Source of the DNA: WHSW01 sp963759295
GTDB lineage: Bacteria; Actinomycetota; Thermoleophilia; Solirubrobacterales; 70-9
DNA length: 64,000 nt
Assembly (NCBI GenBank): GCA_963759295.1
Contig: CAVWYT010000007.1
Span: 1-64,000 of the forward strand
Direction of reading: 5' to 3'
This document shows positions 49,542 to 58,920 of this stretch, piece after piece. The position numbers and the translations under genes were made by a program. The first letter of the stretch is position 1, and every line of letters begins with the position of its first letter. The notes under the pieces are model-generated. The model saw only the letters and a list, made by a program, of their open reading frames with translations. It was not told the origin of the DNA and made no database searches.

Positions 49542-49777
49542 CAGGCGGCGCGATCGACCGGCGCCTCGTGGCCCTCCTCGGAGGCGCAGTGGGCGCAGCA
49601 GAACATCGAGCCGCCGGCCTCGACCCCGTGTCCGATGATCCGGCAGCCGCAATGGGCGCACGTCGGGGCGAGCGCGTGGATCGCGCACTCGAACGAGTCG
49701 AAGGTGTGCCCGGCGCCGCCCATCCGGACCTCGAACGCCTTGTCGTAGTCGTTCCCGCAGACCTCACAGACCGCCAT
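49541..49777 (-). CDS. Small cysteine-rich zinc-binding protein
   Basis: 78 residues, MAVCEVCGNDYDKAFEVRMG, then GAGHTFDSFECAIHALAPTC, AHCGCRIIGHGVEAGGSMFC and CAHCASEEGH. Nine Cys and several His (CxxC, FEC, CAHCGC, FCCAHC) are arranged as two treble-clef-like zinc sites, similar to the prokaryotic metallothionein/TRASH-like family. It may buffer metal or bind a partner. It is coupled by a 4-nt overlap to the epimerase downstream. GTG or ATG starts in the upstream frame are possible; ATG at 49777 is preceded by GAGGCGGTGAGCCC. Confidence 0.72.
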   Translation of the reverse strand: MAVCEVCGNDYDKAFEVRMGGAGHTFDSFECAIHALAPTCAHCGCRIIGHGVEAGGSMFCCAHCASEEGHEAPVDRAA

Positions 49778-49923
49778 CGGGCTCACCGCCTCTCCTCGAA
49801 CTCGTGCCGATGAGCGGCTACCCGGACGCGGCGGCCCGCTAACTGGGCGACCGATGCCGAACCACAAATCGACGCGGGCCCGCGTGCCGGACCTCGCGGA
49901 CGCGCGAAGCGGGGTTTGCGAGG

Positions 49924-50706
49924 ATGGTCACGGTGACGATCGAGCGGCAGGGCCACCCGCGCGCCGACCAGCAGCCGGCCACGGCCGACTCCGCGGTTCG
50001 CGGCCGCGCGCTGACCAAGGACTTCGGCGAGGGCCCGACGGCGGTCGCGGCGCTGCGGGGCATCGACATCGACCTGGCGCGGGGGAGCTTCACCGCGATC
50101 ATGGGCCCGTCCGGCTCCGGCAAGTCGACCCTGCTGCACATCCTCGCCGGGCTCGAGCGGCCGACCTCGGGATCGGTGGAGATCGCGGGCACACGGCTGG
50201 ATGAGCTCTCCGACCGCGAGCTGACACTGCTGCGGCGGGCGGAGATCGGGTTCATCTTCCAGAGCTACAACCTGCTCCCGGTGCTGAACGCGGAGGAGAA
50301 CATCACCCTCCCGGTGAAGATCGGCGGCGCCGAGCCGGATCGCGACTGGCTCGAGACCCTGATCCGGACCACCGGCCTCGAGGAGCGCCGCGAGCACCGC
50401 CCCACCGAGCTCTCGGGCGGCGAGCAGCAGCGGGTCGCGGTCGCCCGCGCGCTGATCACGCGCCCGGCCGTGGTCTTCGCCGACGAGCCCACCGGGAACC
50501 TCGACTCCACCTCGGGCAGGCAGATCCTCGATCTGCTCCGCCGCGCGGTCGACGAGTTCGGGCAGACGATCGTCATGGTCACCCACGACGCCGGCGCCGC
50601 CGCGATCGCCGACCGGGTGCTCTTCCTCAGCGACGGCAAGATCGTCGACAGCCACGAGCACCCTTCGATCGAGGTGATCCTCGACCACCTCAAGGCGCTG
50701 CGATGA
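49924..50706 (+). CDS. ABC transporter ATP-binding protein, MacB/LolD type
   Basis: 260 residues. Walker A FTAIMGPSGSGKSTLLHILA, Q-loop IGFIFQSYNLLPVLNAEENI, signature PTELSGGEQQRVAVARALIT, Walker B AVVFADEPTGNLDSTSGRQI and H-loop TIVMVTHDAGAAA. The FQSYNLLP-T/A-EN block is diagnostic of LolD/MacB/FtsE-like ATPases. These power mechanotransmission rather than solute transport when paired with an FtsX-type permease. Its TGA overlaps the permease ATG at 50703 (ATGA), so subunits are co-translated. The N-terminal ~30 residues (ERQGHPRADQQPATADSAVR) are poorly conserved. Confidence 0.93.
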   Translation: MVTVTIERQGHPRADQQPATADSAVRGRALTKDFGEGPTAVAALRGIDIDLARGSFTAIMGPSGSGKSTLLHILAGLERPTSGSVEIAGTRLDELSDRELTLLRRAEIGFIFQSYNLLPVLNAEENITLPVKIGGAEPDRDWLETLIRTTGLEERREHRPTELSGGEQQRVAVARALITRPAVVFADEPTGNLDSTSGRQILDLLRRAVDEFGQTIVMVTHDAGAAAIADRVLFLSDGKIVDSHEHPSIEVILDHLKALR

Positions 50707-53264
50707 GCAGGCTCGCGCTGCGCGGGCTCGCCCAGCGCAAGCTGCGCTCGGCGCTGACGGGGATCGCGGTCCTGCTCGGCGTCGCGATGATCGCCGGGAC
50801 CTACATCGAGACCGACCAGATCACGCACGCGTTCGAGGACATCACCTCGCAATCGGTCGAGAACCTGGACGTGGTCGTCGTCCCGAGGGAGGAGTTCAGC
50901 TCGAGCTTCGGATCGGAGCTGCCCACCCTCGACGCCCGGCTCGTCGATCGCGTCCGCGACGTCCCCGGGGTATCGGCGGCCGAGGGCGAGCTGACCGCGT
51001 ACGGCCACATGGTGGTCGACGGAGAGGTGGTCGAGACGTTCGGCGCGCCGGGCCTCGTGATCGCCGATGCGGCGCCGCGCTTCGATCCGAGCGAGACGGT
51101 GGAGGGACGTGACCCGACCGGCCCCGACGAGGCGAGCGTGCTCGAGCAGAACGCGACCGACAACGGGATCGAGATCGGCGACCGGATCGGCGTCACCACG
51201 CGCCACGGGATCAAGCACGTCACGGTCGTCGGCCTGATCGCATTCGGCGAGGGGGGCTCGGCGCTCGGCGGGACCACCGTGGTGGAGCTCGATAGGGCCC
51301 GTGTCGCGCAGTGGTTCGACCTCGAGGACAAGCTGTCGTCGATCAGCGTGATCGCCGACGACGGGGTCGACCCTCAGATCCTCTCGGATCGCATCGACGC
51401 CGCGCTCCCGAAGGCGGCGAAGGTGCAGACCGCGAGCGAGAACGCCGAGGAGTCGGCGGACGAGATCAACGACCAGATCGGGTCCTTCCTCACCCCCGCG
51501 CTGCTGGCGCTCGCGGGAGCCGCGGTGCTGGTCGGCGCGTTCATCATCTTCAACACCTTCTCGATCACGGTCGCCCAGCGCACCCGGGAGTTCGCGATGC
51601 TGCGGGCGCTCGGGGCCACGCGCCGGCAGGTGCTCGCGGTGGTCAGCGGCGAGGCGCTCGCCGTCGGGGTGATCGCCTCGGCGGTCGGGCTCGCCGCGGG
51701 GATCGGGTTCGCGAAGCTCCTCAACGCACTCTTCGACGCCGCGGGATTCGGCATCCCCCGGACCGGGCTGGTGCTCGCCCCGCGGACGGTCGCGATCGCG
51801 CTCATCGTCGGCATCGGGGTGACGCTGCTCGCCTCGCTGGTCCCCGCGATGCGGGCGACCCGGGTGGCGCCGGTGGCGGCGATGTCCGGTGTCTCGGCGC
51901 GCCAATCGCGGCGCTCACGCCGGATCTCGGCCGTGATCACCGTGCTCTGCGCGCTCGGGGGCATCGGCCTGGTCGCCCAGGGCCTGTTCGGCGGCGGCGC
52001 GGCGACGGCGAAGCTGAGCGCGATCGGCGGCGGTGCGGTCCTGATGTTCGTCGGCGTCGCGCTCTCGGCGCGCTACCTCGTGCGCCCGCTCGCGGCCGTG
52101 ATCGGCTGGCCGATCGAGCGCGCCTTCAAGACCCCGGGCCGGCTGGCGCGCGAGAACGCCGAGCGCAATCCCGGCCGGACCGCGATCACCTCGGCCGCGC
52201 TGATGGTCGGCCTCGGCCTGGTCGTGTTCGTCGCCGTCTTCGCCGCGACCCTCAAATCGAGCATCGGACGCCAGGTCGACGAGCTGGTTCGGGCCGACGT
52301 CTTCGTCTACAGCCAGGACTTCCAGCCTTTCCCCTCACGTACGACCAAGGTCGTGAGCGAGGTCCCGGGAGTGACCGCCGCGGTTCCGATGCTCTTCGAC
52401 CAGCTCGAGGTCAACGGCGAGAAGTCGAATGCGGCCACGGATTACCTGGTCGGGCTGGACCCGAGCCAGCTCGCGGACGTGTACACCTTCGACTGGGTCG
52501 ACGGCGATGACTCACTGCTCGCCCAGCTCGGAGACGACAACGCGCTGATCGAGGAGCAGTTCGCGAAGACGCACGAACTCGAGGTCGGCGATCGCTACGA
52601 GGTCGTCACGCCGTCGGGCGGAGAGGCGACGCTGCGGGCGATCGGGGAGTACCGCGATCCGACCATCCTCCAGGGCTCGATCTCCACCACCGAGACCCTG
52701 ACCGCGATCTCGCCGGCGCGCGACCCGGTGTCGCTGCTCGTCTCGATCGACGACTCCGCGGACGCGGGCGCGGTGCAGCAGGCGATCAAGGACGCGCTGG
52801 AGCCGTTCCCGACCACGAAGGTCGAGAGCAAGGCCGAGTATCAGCAGACGATCTCCGACCAGCTCAACCAGATCGTCTACCTGCTCTACGCGCTGCTCGC
52901 GATGAGCATCTTGATCTCGCTGTTCGGGATCGCGAACAGCCTCTTCCTCTCGATTCACGAGCGCACCGGGGAGATCGGCGTGCTGCGCGCGGTCGGCGCG
53001 ACGGCCACGCAGCTGCGTCGCGTGATCCGCTACGAGAGCGTGATCACCTCGGTGATCGGCGGATTGCTGGGCACTGCGGTCGGCGTCGTGTTCGCTTGGC
53101 TGCTGGTGCGGTCGCTGTCGGAGTTCGGGTTCAGCCTCAGCATCCCGGTGATCCAGCTGGTCGTCTTCATGGCCCTCGCCGTCGTCGTCGGGGTCCTGGG
53201 AGCGATCGCCCCCGCCAGGCGGGCCTCACGCCTCGACGTGCTCGACGCGATCCGCTACGAGTAG
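50703..53264 (+). CDS. ABC transporter permease with two FtsX domains
   Basis: 853 residues. A short N-terminal helix (KLRSALTGIAVLLGVAMIAG) precedes a periplasmic MacB_PCD-like domain (residues ~35-265). The first FtsX bundle follows: LLALAGAAVLVGAFIIFNTF, FAMLRALGATRRQVLAVVSG, ALIVGIGVTLLASLVPAMRA. After two further helices (ISAVITVLCALGGIGLVAQG, GGAVLMFVGVALSARYLV) comes a second extracellular domain and the second FtsX bundle with LYALLAMSILISLFGIANSL, IGVLRAVGATATQLRRVIRY and VFMALAVVVGVLGAIAPARR. This duplicated layout is typical of actinobacterial exporters or lipoprotein/peptide-handling machines. Partner ATPase overlaps by 4 nt. Confidence 0.92.
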   Translation: MSRLALRGLAQRKLRSALTGIAVLLGVAMIAGTYIETDQITHAFEDITSQSVENLDVVVVPREEFSSSFGSELPTLDARLVDRVRDVPGVSAAEGELTAYGHMVVDGEVVETFGAPGLVIADAAPRFDPSETVEGRDPTGPDEASVLEQNATDNGIEIGDRIGVTTRHGIKHVTVVGLIAFGEGGSALGGTTVVELDRARVAQWFDLEDKLSSISVIADDGVDPQILSDRIDAALPKAAKVQTASENAEESADEINDQIGSFLTPALLALAGAAVLVGAFIIFNTFSITVAQRTREFAMLRALGATRRQVLAVVSGEALAVGVIASAVGLAAGIGFAKLLNALFDAAGFGIPRTGLVLAPRTVAIALIVGIGVTLLASLVPAMRATRVAPVAAMSGVSARQSRRSRRISAVITVLCALGGIGLVAQGLFGGGAATAKLSAIGGGAVLMFVGVALSARYLVRPLAAVIGWPIERAFKTPGRLARENAERNPGRTAITSAALMVGLGLVVFVAVFAATLKSSIGRQVDELVRADVFVYSQDFQPFPSRTTKVVSEVPGVTAAVPMLFDQLEVNGEKSNAATDYLVGLDPSQLADVYTFDWVDGDDSLLAQLGDDNALIEEQFAKTHELEVGDRYEVVTPSGGEATLRAIGEYRDPTILQGSISTTETLTAISPARDPVSLLVSIDDSADAGAVQQAIKDALEPFPTTKVESKAEYQQTISDQLNQIVYLLYALLAMSILISLFGIANSLFLSIHERTGEIGVLRAVGATATQLRRVIRYESVITSVIGGLLGTAVGVVFAWLLVRSLSEFGFSLSIPVIQLVVFMALAVVVGVLGAIAPARRASRLDVLDAIRYE

Positions 53265-53325
53265 GCGCGATGACCAACCCAAGGAAGCCGCCCGTGAGTA
53301 GCCGCGGGGTCGCGGGGGCCAGCCG

Positions 53326-54249
53326 ATGAGGGTCGTCGTCGCGCTCGGCGGCAACGCCCTGCTGCGCCGCGGGGAACCGGCCGACGCCGGCGCGCAGCGA
53401 CGCAACGTCGAGATCGCGGTCGAGGCCTTACGTGAGCTCGCCGGCGAGCACGAGCTGGTCGTCACCCACGGCAACGGCCCGCAGGTCGGGCTCCTCGCGC
53501 TGCAGTCGGAGGCCTACCGAGACGTGAGCCCGTACCCGCTCGACGTCCTCGGCGCCGAATCGGAGGGGATGATCGGCTACCTGCTCGAGCAGGGGCTCGA
53601 GAACGCCCTCCCAGGACGGCGCGTAGCGACGCTGCTGACCCAGGTCGAGGTCGACGCGAGCGATCCCGCGTTCAGCCACCCGAGCAAGCCGGTCGGCCCC
53701 GTCTACTCACGGGCCGAGGCCGAGCGGCTGGCGTCGCAGCGGGGCTGGTCGGTGGCCGCCGACGGCGACCGCTGGCGACGCGTCGTCCCCTCGCCCGAGC
53801 CGCTGCGGATCGTCGAGCTGGCGACGATCGAGCTGCTCGTCGGCGCCGGCGTGATCGTGATCTGCGTCGGCGGCGGAGGCGTCCCCGTGGTGGTCGACGC
53901 CGACCGCCTTCTGCGCGGCGTCGAGGCGGTGATCGACAAGGACCTGGCGGCCGCCCTGCTCGCCCGCGAGCTCGGCGCCGACGCGCTGCTTCTGCTCACC
54001 GACGTCGAGGCGGTCGAGGCCGACCACGGTGGACCCGCGGCGCGGCCGATCCGCGCCGCGACCCCGGAGGAGCTGCGGTCGCTGGAGCTCCCGTCCGGCT
54101 CGATGGGCCCGAAGGCGGAGGCCGCGTGCCGGTTCGTCGAGGCGAGCGGAGGGACGGCCGCGATCGCGGCGCTCGCGGACGCGGCGGCGGCGCTGCGCGG
54201 TGACGCGGGGACGATCGTGACCCGCGAACGACCGCACGCGGGGGCCTGA
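53326..54249 (+). CDS. arcC: Carbamate kinase
   Basis: 307 residues. Family blocks: RVVVALGGNALLRRGEPADA, ELVVTHGNGPQVGLLALQSE, PLDVLGAESEGMIGYLLEQG, VEVDASDPAFSHPSKPVGPV, CVGGGGVPVVVDA, AVIDKDLAAALLARELGADA and SGSMGPKAEAACRFVEASGG. These bind ATP/ADP and carbamoyl phosphate in the amino acid kinase fold. The enzyme makes ATP and carbamate from carbamoyl phosphate in arginine or purine fermentation. No arcA or arcB is nearby, so the carbamoyl-phosphate source is not in this window. ATG at 53326. The minus-strand universal stress gene ends 9 bp away. Confidence 0.93.
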   Translation: MRVVVALGGNALLRRGEPADAGAQRRNVEIAVEALRELAGEHELVVTHGNGPQVGLLALQSEAYRDVSPYPLDVLGAESEGMIGYLLEQGLENALPGRRVATLLTQVEVDASDPAFSHPSKPVGPVYSRAEAERLASQRGWSVAADGDRWRRVVPSPEPLRIVELATIELLVGAGVIVICVGGGGVPVVVDADRLLRGVEAVIDKDLAAALLARELGADALLLLTDVEAVEADHGGPAARPIRAATPEELRSLELPSGSMGPKAEAACRFVEASGGTAAIAALADAAAALRGDAGTIVTRERPHAGA

Positions 54250-54261
54250 GGCCGATCTCAG
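54246..54261. terminator. Short hairpin spanning both stop codons
   Basis: CTGAG (54246-54250) and CTCAG (54257-54261) pair over a 6-base loop. They contain the carbamate kinase TGA and the complement of the stop codon of the convergent UspA gene. Short stem, no T-run. Confidence 0.35.
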
Positions 54262-55163
54262 TCGGCGGTCGAGCTCAGCGAGCGCGGGGTGACGACCACC
54301 GGGCAGGCCGCGTCGCGAACGACCGTCGACGACACTCCGCCGAGCAGCACGCGACCGAGCGGGCCGTAGCCGCGCGATCCCATCGCCAGCAGGTCGAAGC
54401 GCTCCGAGGCCTCGACGAGCGCGGTCCGCGGCTCGCCCTCGACGACGCGGGCCGCGACCTCGAGCGGTACGGCGAGCGACGCCGCCGCGGCTTCCGCGTC
54501 GGCCTGCATCTGCCGGCGGCCACGCCCCAGGCTCTCGGCCATCGCGATCTGCGACGCCGGCGTCTCGCGCCCGTCCGTCGCCTCCAGCGGGTCGTACGGA
54601 TCCGCGACCGCGAGCAGCTCCAGCTTCGCGCCGGCCGCTGCGGCGAGCTCGCTCGCGAACCGGAGCGCGAGCCGCGCCTCGGTTGAGCCATCGTCGGCGA
54701 CGCCGATCGAGCGCAGCTCGCGCGCCTGAGCCGCGTATCCCCGGGGGGCGATCGCGAGTGGGCACGGCGCCCCCGCCATCAGCCGGTCGGCCACCGTCCC
54801 CGGCATCACCCTGCCGAGCCGCCCACGATGCGTGGACCCGAGCACGAGCAGATCCGCGCCACGAGCCTCGGCCAGCTGATGCAGCTCGCGCGCCGGGCTG
54901 ACGGCGCAGGCGTCGATGACCTCCACGTTCGGCAGTCCGCTCAGGGCGGCGCTCGCCTCGGCGCGCAGGCGTTCGCCCTCGTCGCGCACCAGCCGCTCGT
55001 AGACCTGCCACGTCGCCTCGGTCGGCGCGTACGTCAGCACCGACAGGACGACGACCTCGGCCTCCCACAGCGAGCCGAGCAGGCTTGCCAGCGCGAGCCC
55101 GTCTCGAGACGGGTCGCTGCCGTCGTAGCCGGCGACGATCGTTCTCGTGGCGGCGGTGGTCAT
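54258..55163 (-). CDS. Tandem universal stress protein (UspA)
   Basis: 301 residues with two Usp domains. Domain 1: TIVAGYDGSDPSRDGLALAS, then LLVLGSTHRGRLGRVMPGTV with the ATP-binding G-x2-G-x9-G-S/T pattern. Domain 2: RSIGVADDGSTEARLALRFA, then LLAMGSRGYGPLGRVLLGGV. Both nucleotide motifs are complete, so both domains may bind ATP. Tandem UspAs in actinobacteria are induced by hypoxia, stationary phase and nitrosative stress. It is divergent from the cation ATPase gene, with only ~90 bp between the starts. Confidence 0.92.
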   Translation of the reverse strand: MTTAATRTIVAGYDGSDPSRDGLALASLLGSLWEAEVVVLSVLTYAPTEATWQVYERLVRDEGERLRAEASAALSGLPNVEVIDACAVSPARELHQLAEARGADLLVLGSTHRGRLGRVMPGTVADRLMAGAPCPLAIAPRGYAAQARELRSIGVADDGSTEARLALRFASELAAAAGAKLELLAVADPYDPLEATDGRETPASQIAMAESLGRGRRQMQADAEAAAASLAVPLEVAARVVEGEPRTALVEASERFDLLAMGSRGYGPLGRVLLGGVSSTVVRDAACPVVVTPRSLSSTAD

Positions 55164-55252
55164 CGCGGTCTGCCGAAGACGCGCAGCCTAGTGTGCCGAT
55201 CACGCGGACCGGCATGCCGTGGGCCGACGCGGGAAAGGGTCAGCCGAGCATC

Positions 55253-58032
55253 GTGACCGAGATCGGACCGAGAGAGCCCGAGGACAAGGCGGTCGAAGGC
55301 TCGATCGACCCGGAGGAGCGGCTCGACCTCCTGCTCAGGCACCTGGGTACGCGGCGCAGCGGGCTGCGAGCTCGCGAGGCGAGCCGCCGGCTCCAGCAGT
55401 ACGGCCCGAACGAGATCCGGCGTCGCGAGGGCGCCGGCCACCTGCGCGATCTGCTGCGCCAGTTCACGCATCCGCTGGCCCTGCTGCTCTGGGGCGCGGC
55501 GGCGCTGGCGGTGGTCGGCGGGATCGCCGCGCTGGCGGTCGCGATCGTGATCGTGATCGTCCTCAACGCCGGGTTCGCGTTCGCGCAGGAGCGCCAGGCA
55601 GAGCGGGCGACCGAGGCGCTGAAGCGGTACCTGCCGCCGCAGGCGCGCGTCCGCCGCGACGGCGAGGCGATCGAGGTCTCGGCCGCGGAGCTGGTCCCGG
55701 GCGACGTGCTGCTGATCGAGGAGGGCGATCGGCTGTCGAGCGACGCGCGGCTGATCTCGGGCTGGGTGGAGATCGACGCCTCCCCGCTCACCGGCGAGTC
55801 GCAGCCCGTGGCGCGAAGCGCCACCCGCGGCGCAGCCGGCGACCTCGCTGCTGCAGGCCGAGGACCTCGTCTTCTCGGGCACCCTGTGCACCGGCGGCGA
55901 GGCCGAGGCGGTCGTCGTTCGCGACCGGGATGCACACCGAGCTCGGCCGCATCGCGGCGCTCACACAGCGGGTGCGCGCGGAGCTCAGCCCGCTGCAGAT
56001 ACAGGTCAACAGCGTTGCCAAGCTGATCGCCGGAATCGCGATCGCCGCGGGGGTCGTCTTCCTGCTCATCGGCCTCACGGTCGCCGGCCTGCCGCTCGAC
56101 GACGCGGTCACCTTCGCGATCGGCCTCCTGGTCGCCAACGTCCCGGAGGGGCTGCTGCCGACGATCACGCTCGCGCTCGCGGTCGGGGTGCGTCGGATGG
56201 CGCGCCGCCAGGCGCTCGTCAAGCGGCTCACCGCCGTCGAGACGCTGGGCTCCACGGACGTCATCTGCACCGACAAGACGGGCACCCTGACGACGGGCGG
56301 ATGAGCGCCCGGTTCGTGTGGGCGGACGGCGAGGAGATCGACCTCGCCCGGCCCCACGGCGCGGTCATCGACACCGAGCCGTTCTCGGCCGTGCTGCGCA
56401 CCGCGGTCCGCTGCAACAACGCCGGCGCGGAGCTCGTCGACGGTGACTGGGAGCGCACCGGCGACCCGAGCGAGAGCGCCCTGCTGCTGGCCGCGGCGCA
56501 GCTCGGCGAGGATGTGAGCGCCGCGCAGGCCGAGCGCGAGCGGCGTCGCACCGGGGTATTCCACTTCGACGCCCGCGTCAAACGGATGACCACCGTGGAC
56601 TCCGAGCCGGGGGGCGAGCTCTGGTACCACGTCAAGGGAGCCCCGCTCGAGCTGTTGGAGCGCTGCACCGCTGAAGCGCACGGGCGACCGGCGATCGCCC
56701 GCTCGACGATCCCGCGCGGAGGCGGATCCGCGATGCGTTCGAGGCCTACGCGGGCCGCGGAATGCGGGTCCTCGGGTTCGCCGAGCGCCGCTCGGAGGGG
56801 GCTTCCGTGCCCGCCGATCGCGCCGCGGCGGAGTCGGAGCTGGACCTTCGTCGGCCTGGTCGCGCTCGAGGACCCGCCGCGATCGGAGGTCGGGGGTGCG
56901 GTCGCCCGCTGCCGGCGGGCGGGCGTGAGGATAATCGTCGTCACCGGCGATCACGCGCTCACGGCCGAGGCGATCGCGCGCCAGGTCGGGATCATCACCG
57001 CAACGCCGCGAATCGCGACCGGGCTCGAGGTCGACGCGCTCAGCGAGAACGAGCTCGACGAGCTGCTCGATTCCTCCGCGGAGCTGGTTGTCGCGCGCAG
57101 CAATCCCGAGACAAGCTGCACCTGGTCGACGCGCTGCGCGACGCAGGGCCACACGGTGGCGATGACCGGCGACGGGGTGAACGACTCGCCCGCCCTGCGC
57201 CGCGCGGACATCGGCGTCGCGATGGGGGCCAGCGGAACCGAGGTCGCGCGCGAGGCGGCGACGATGGTGCTCACCGACGACAACTTCGCCTCGATCGTCG
57301 CCGCGATCGAGGAGGGAAGGGTCGTCTACGAGAACATTCGCAAGTTCATCACCTACATCTTCGCCCACGCGACCCCGGAGATCGTTCCGTTCCTGATCTT
57401 CGCGCTCTCGGGAGGCGCGATCCCGCTGCCCGCTCACCGCCCTGCAGATCCTGGCGATCGACCTCGGCACCGAGACGCTCCCCGCGCTGGCTCTCGGGCG
57501 CGAGCCCGCCGAGCCCGGGATCCTCGATCGACCGCCCCGCGAGCGCGGCTCGGGGATCGTCGATCGCCGGATCCTCACGCGCGCCTGGCTGTGGCTCGGC
57601 CTCGTCGAGGCGACCCTGGTCACGGGCGGGTTCTTCTTCGTCCTGCTCGACGCCGGCTGGTCACCGGGCGACCCGACCGGCGAGGGCAGCGCCCTGCATG
57701 CCGACTACCTCGCCGCGACGACGATGACCTTCGCCGGAATCACGGCTTGCCAGGTCGGGACGGCCTTCGCAGCTCGTACCTCCCGCGCGTCACTGCGCGA
57801 GATCGGCGTCCTCTCGAACCCGCTGCTGCTCTGGGGCATCCTGTTCGAGCTCGCGTTCGCCGCTGCGCTCGTCTACCTGCCGCCGCTGCAGGATCTGTTC
57901 TCGACCGCGCCCCTGGGTGCTCCCGAGCTCGCGATCCTCGCCACGTTCCCGTTCCTCGTCTGGGGCTCGGACGAGCTGCGACGCTGGTGGGTGCGCAGGC
58001 GGGACGCGGCCGCGGTCGCGAGCCGCGAATGA
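55253..58032 (+). pseudogene. P2-type cation-transporting ATPase, broken by several frameshifts
   Basis: All hallmarks of a PacL/Na,K-ATPase-like P-type pump are present but scattered over three frames. Visible are the N-terminal cation-ATPase domain LLLRHLGTRRSGLRAREASR; actuator motif EIDASPLTGESQPVA; TM4 VANVPEGLLPTITLALAVGV; phosphorylation site ICTDKTGTLT; nucleotide domain with DPSESALL and YHVKGAPLELLERC; hinge TGDGVNDSPALRRADIGVAM; and the C-terminal helix bundle with TALQILAIDLGTETLPALAL. Frame changes fall near 55840, 55915, 56295, 56700, 56845, 57112, 57150 and 57432. The residues on both sides of each break stay well conserved and stop-free, which argues for base-call errors over ancient decay. 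PEGLLPT resembles the PEGLLAT of sodium/potassium pumps. Start GTG 55253; ATG 55214 possible. Confidence 0.82.
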
Positions 58033-58047
58033 CGATGATGGCCCTCG

Positions 58048-58920
58048 ATGCGCGATTTGACTGAGATCGCGGTCGGCTTCGACGCCAGCCCCCAGGGGCT
58101 TGACGGGCTCCGGCTCGGCGAGCTGCTGGCGCGCACGGTCGGCGTGCAGCTGCTCGTGGTGCGGGTGCAGACCGGACGAGGCGGGAACGACAGTGGCGGC
58201 GAGGCCGAGCTCGAGTCGGACCTGGCCCAGGCGCTCGCCGGCTCGACGGTGAGCCGGCGAGCTCGCCTGGTTCGCCGCCGCTCGCCCGACAAGGCGCTCG
58301 CCGAGCTCGCCGCCGCCGAGCCCGCGATCGGGCTGATCGCGCTCGGCTCCACGCACCGCGCCGGGATCGGACGCGTTCTCCCGGGCGGCGTCGCCGAGCA
58401 CCTGCTCGCTGGTGCGCCGTGCTCGATCGCCGTTGCGCCACGCGGCTACGGGGGGTCGAGCCCGCCCGAGCCGGCCGACCCCCCGCGCGTGATCGCCGTC
58501 GGCTACGACGGCTCGCCGGAATCCGAAGCGGCGCTCGAGCTCGCGAGATCGCTGGCCGAGGCCGCGGAGGCGACCGTCCGCGTGATCGCCGTCGGCCAGC
58601 CGCAGGCGGCCGCCTGGGACGCCGGCCAGACGGCGGCGGGCGCGGCCGCGGCTCCCGCCCTCGACCTCCAGAGCCGCCTGCACGAGGCCGTCGCGAGGCT
58701 CCCCTCCGAGTTGCGCGCGCTGCCGATCTACGAGCGTGGTATGGCGGCTCGCCATCTGCTCGAGCACGCCGAGGAGGGTGTCGACCTGCTGATCATGGGT
58801 TCGCGCGGCCACGGGCCGCTGGGCGCGACGCTGCTCGGCAGCACCACCCGGGTGGTGTTCGACGCCTGCCCGTGCCCGGTCGTCGTCGTCCCGAGGCCGG
58901 CGATCGCGCCACCGTCGTGA
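58048..58920 (+). CDS. Tandem universal stress protein (UspA)
   Basis: 290 residues, two Usp domains. Domain 1: TEIAVGFDASPQGLDGLRLG with IALGSTHRAGIGRVLPGGVA. Domain 2: VIAVGYDGSPESEAALELAR with LIMGSRGHGPLGATLLGSTT. Both carry the G-x2-G-x9-G-S/T nucleotide loop. It starts 16 bp after the ATPase gene on the same strand, and its TGA overlaps the GTG of the following membrane protein gene (GTGA), so it belongs to an ATPase-UspA-membrane protein operon. It is a paralogue of the UspA at 54258 but not a recent duplicate by eye. Confidence 0.92.
   Translation: MRDLTEIAVGFDASPQGLDGLRLGELLARTVGVQLLVVRVQTGRGGNDSGGEAELESDLAQALAGSTVSRRARLVRRRSPDKALAELAAAEPAIGLIALGSTHRAGIGRVLPGGVAEHLLAGAPCSIAVAPRGYGGSSPPEPADPPRVIAVGYDGSPESEAALELARSLAEAAEATVRVIAVGQPQAAAWDAGQTAAGAAAAPALDLQSRLHEAVARLPSELRALPIYERGMAARHLLEHAEEGVDLLIMGSRGHGPLGATLLGSTTRVVFDACPCPVVVVPRPAIAPPS

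Noticed and set aside
53270..53329. 19-codon ORF whose TGA overlaps the carbamate kinase ATG
   Set aside because: It could be a leader peptide, but the Shine-Dalgarno is weak and the length is compatible with chance in GC-rich DNA.
55164..55252. Possible DosR-like or FNR-like palindrome between UspA and the ATPase
   Set aside because: No convincing match to either consensus by eye.
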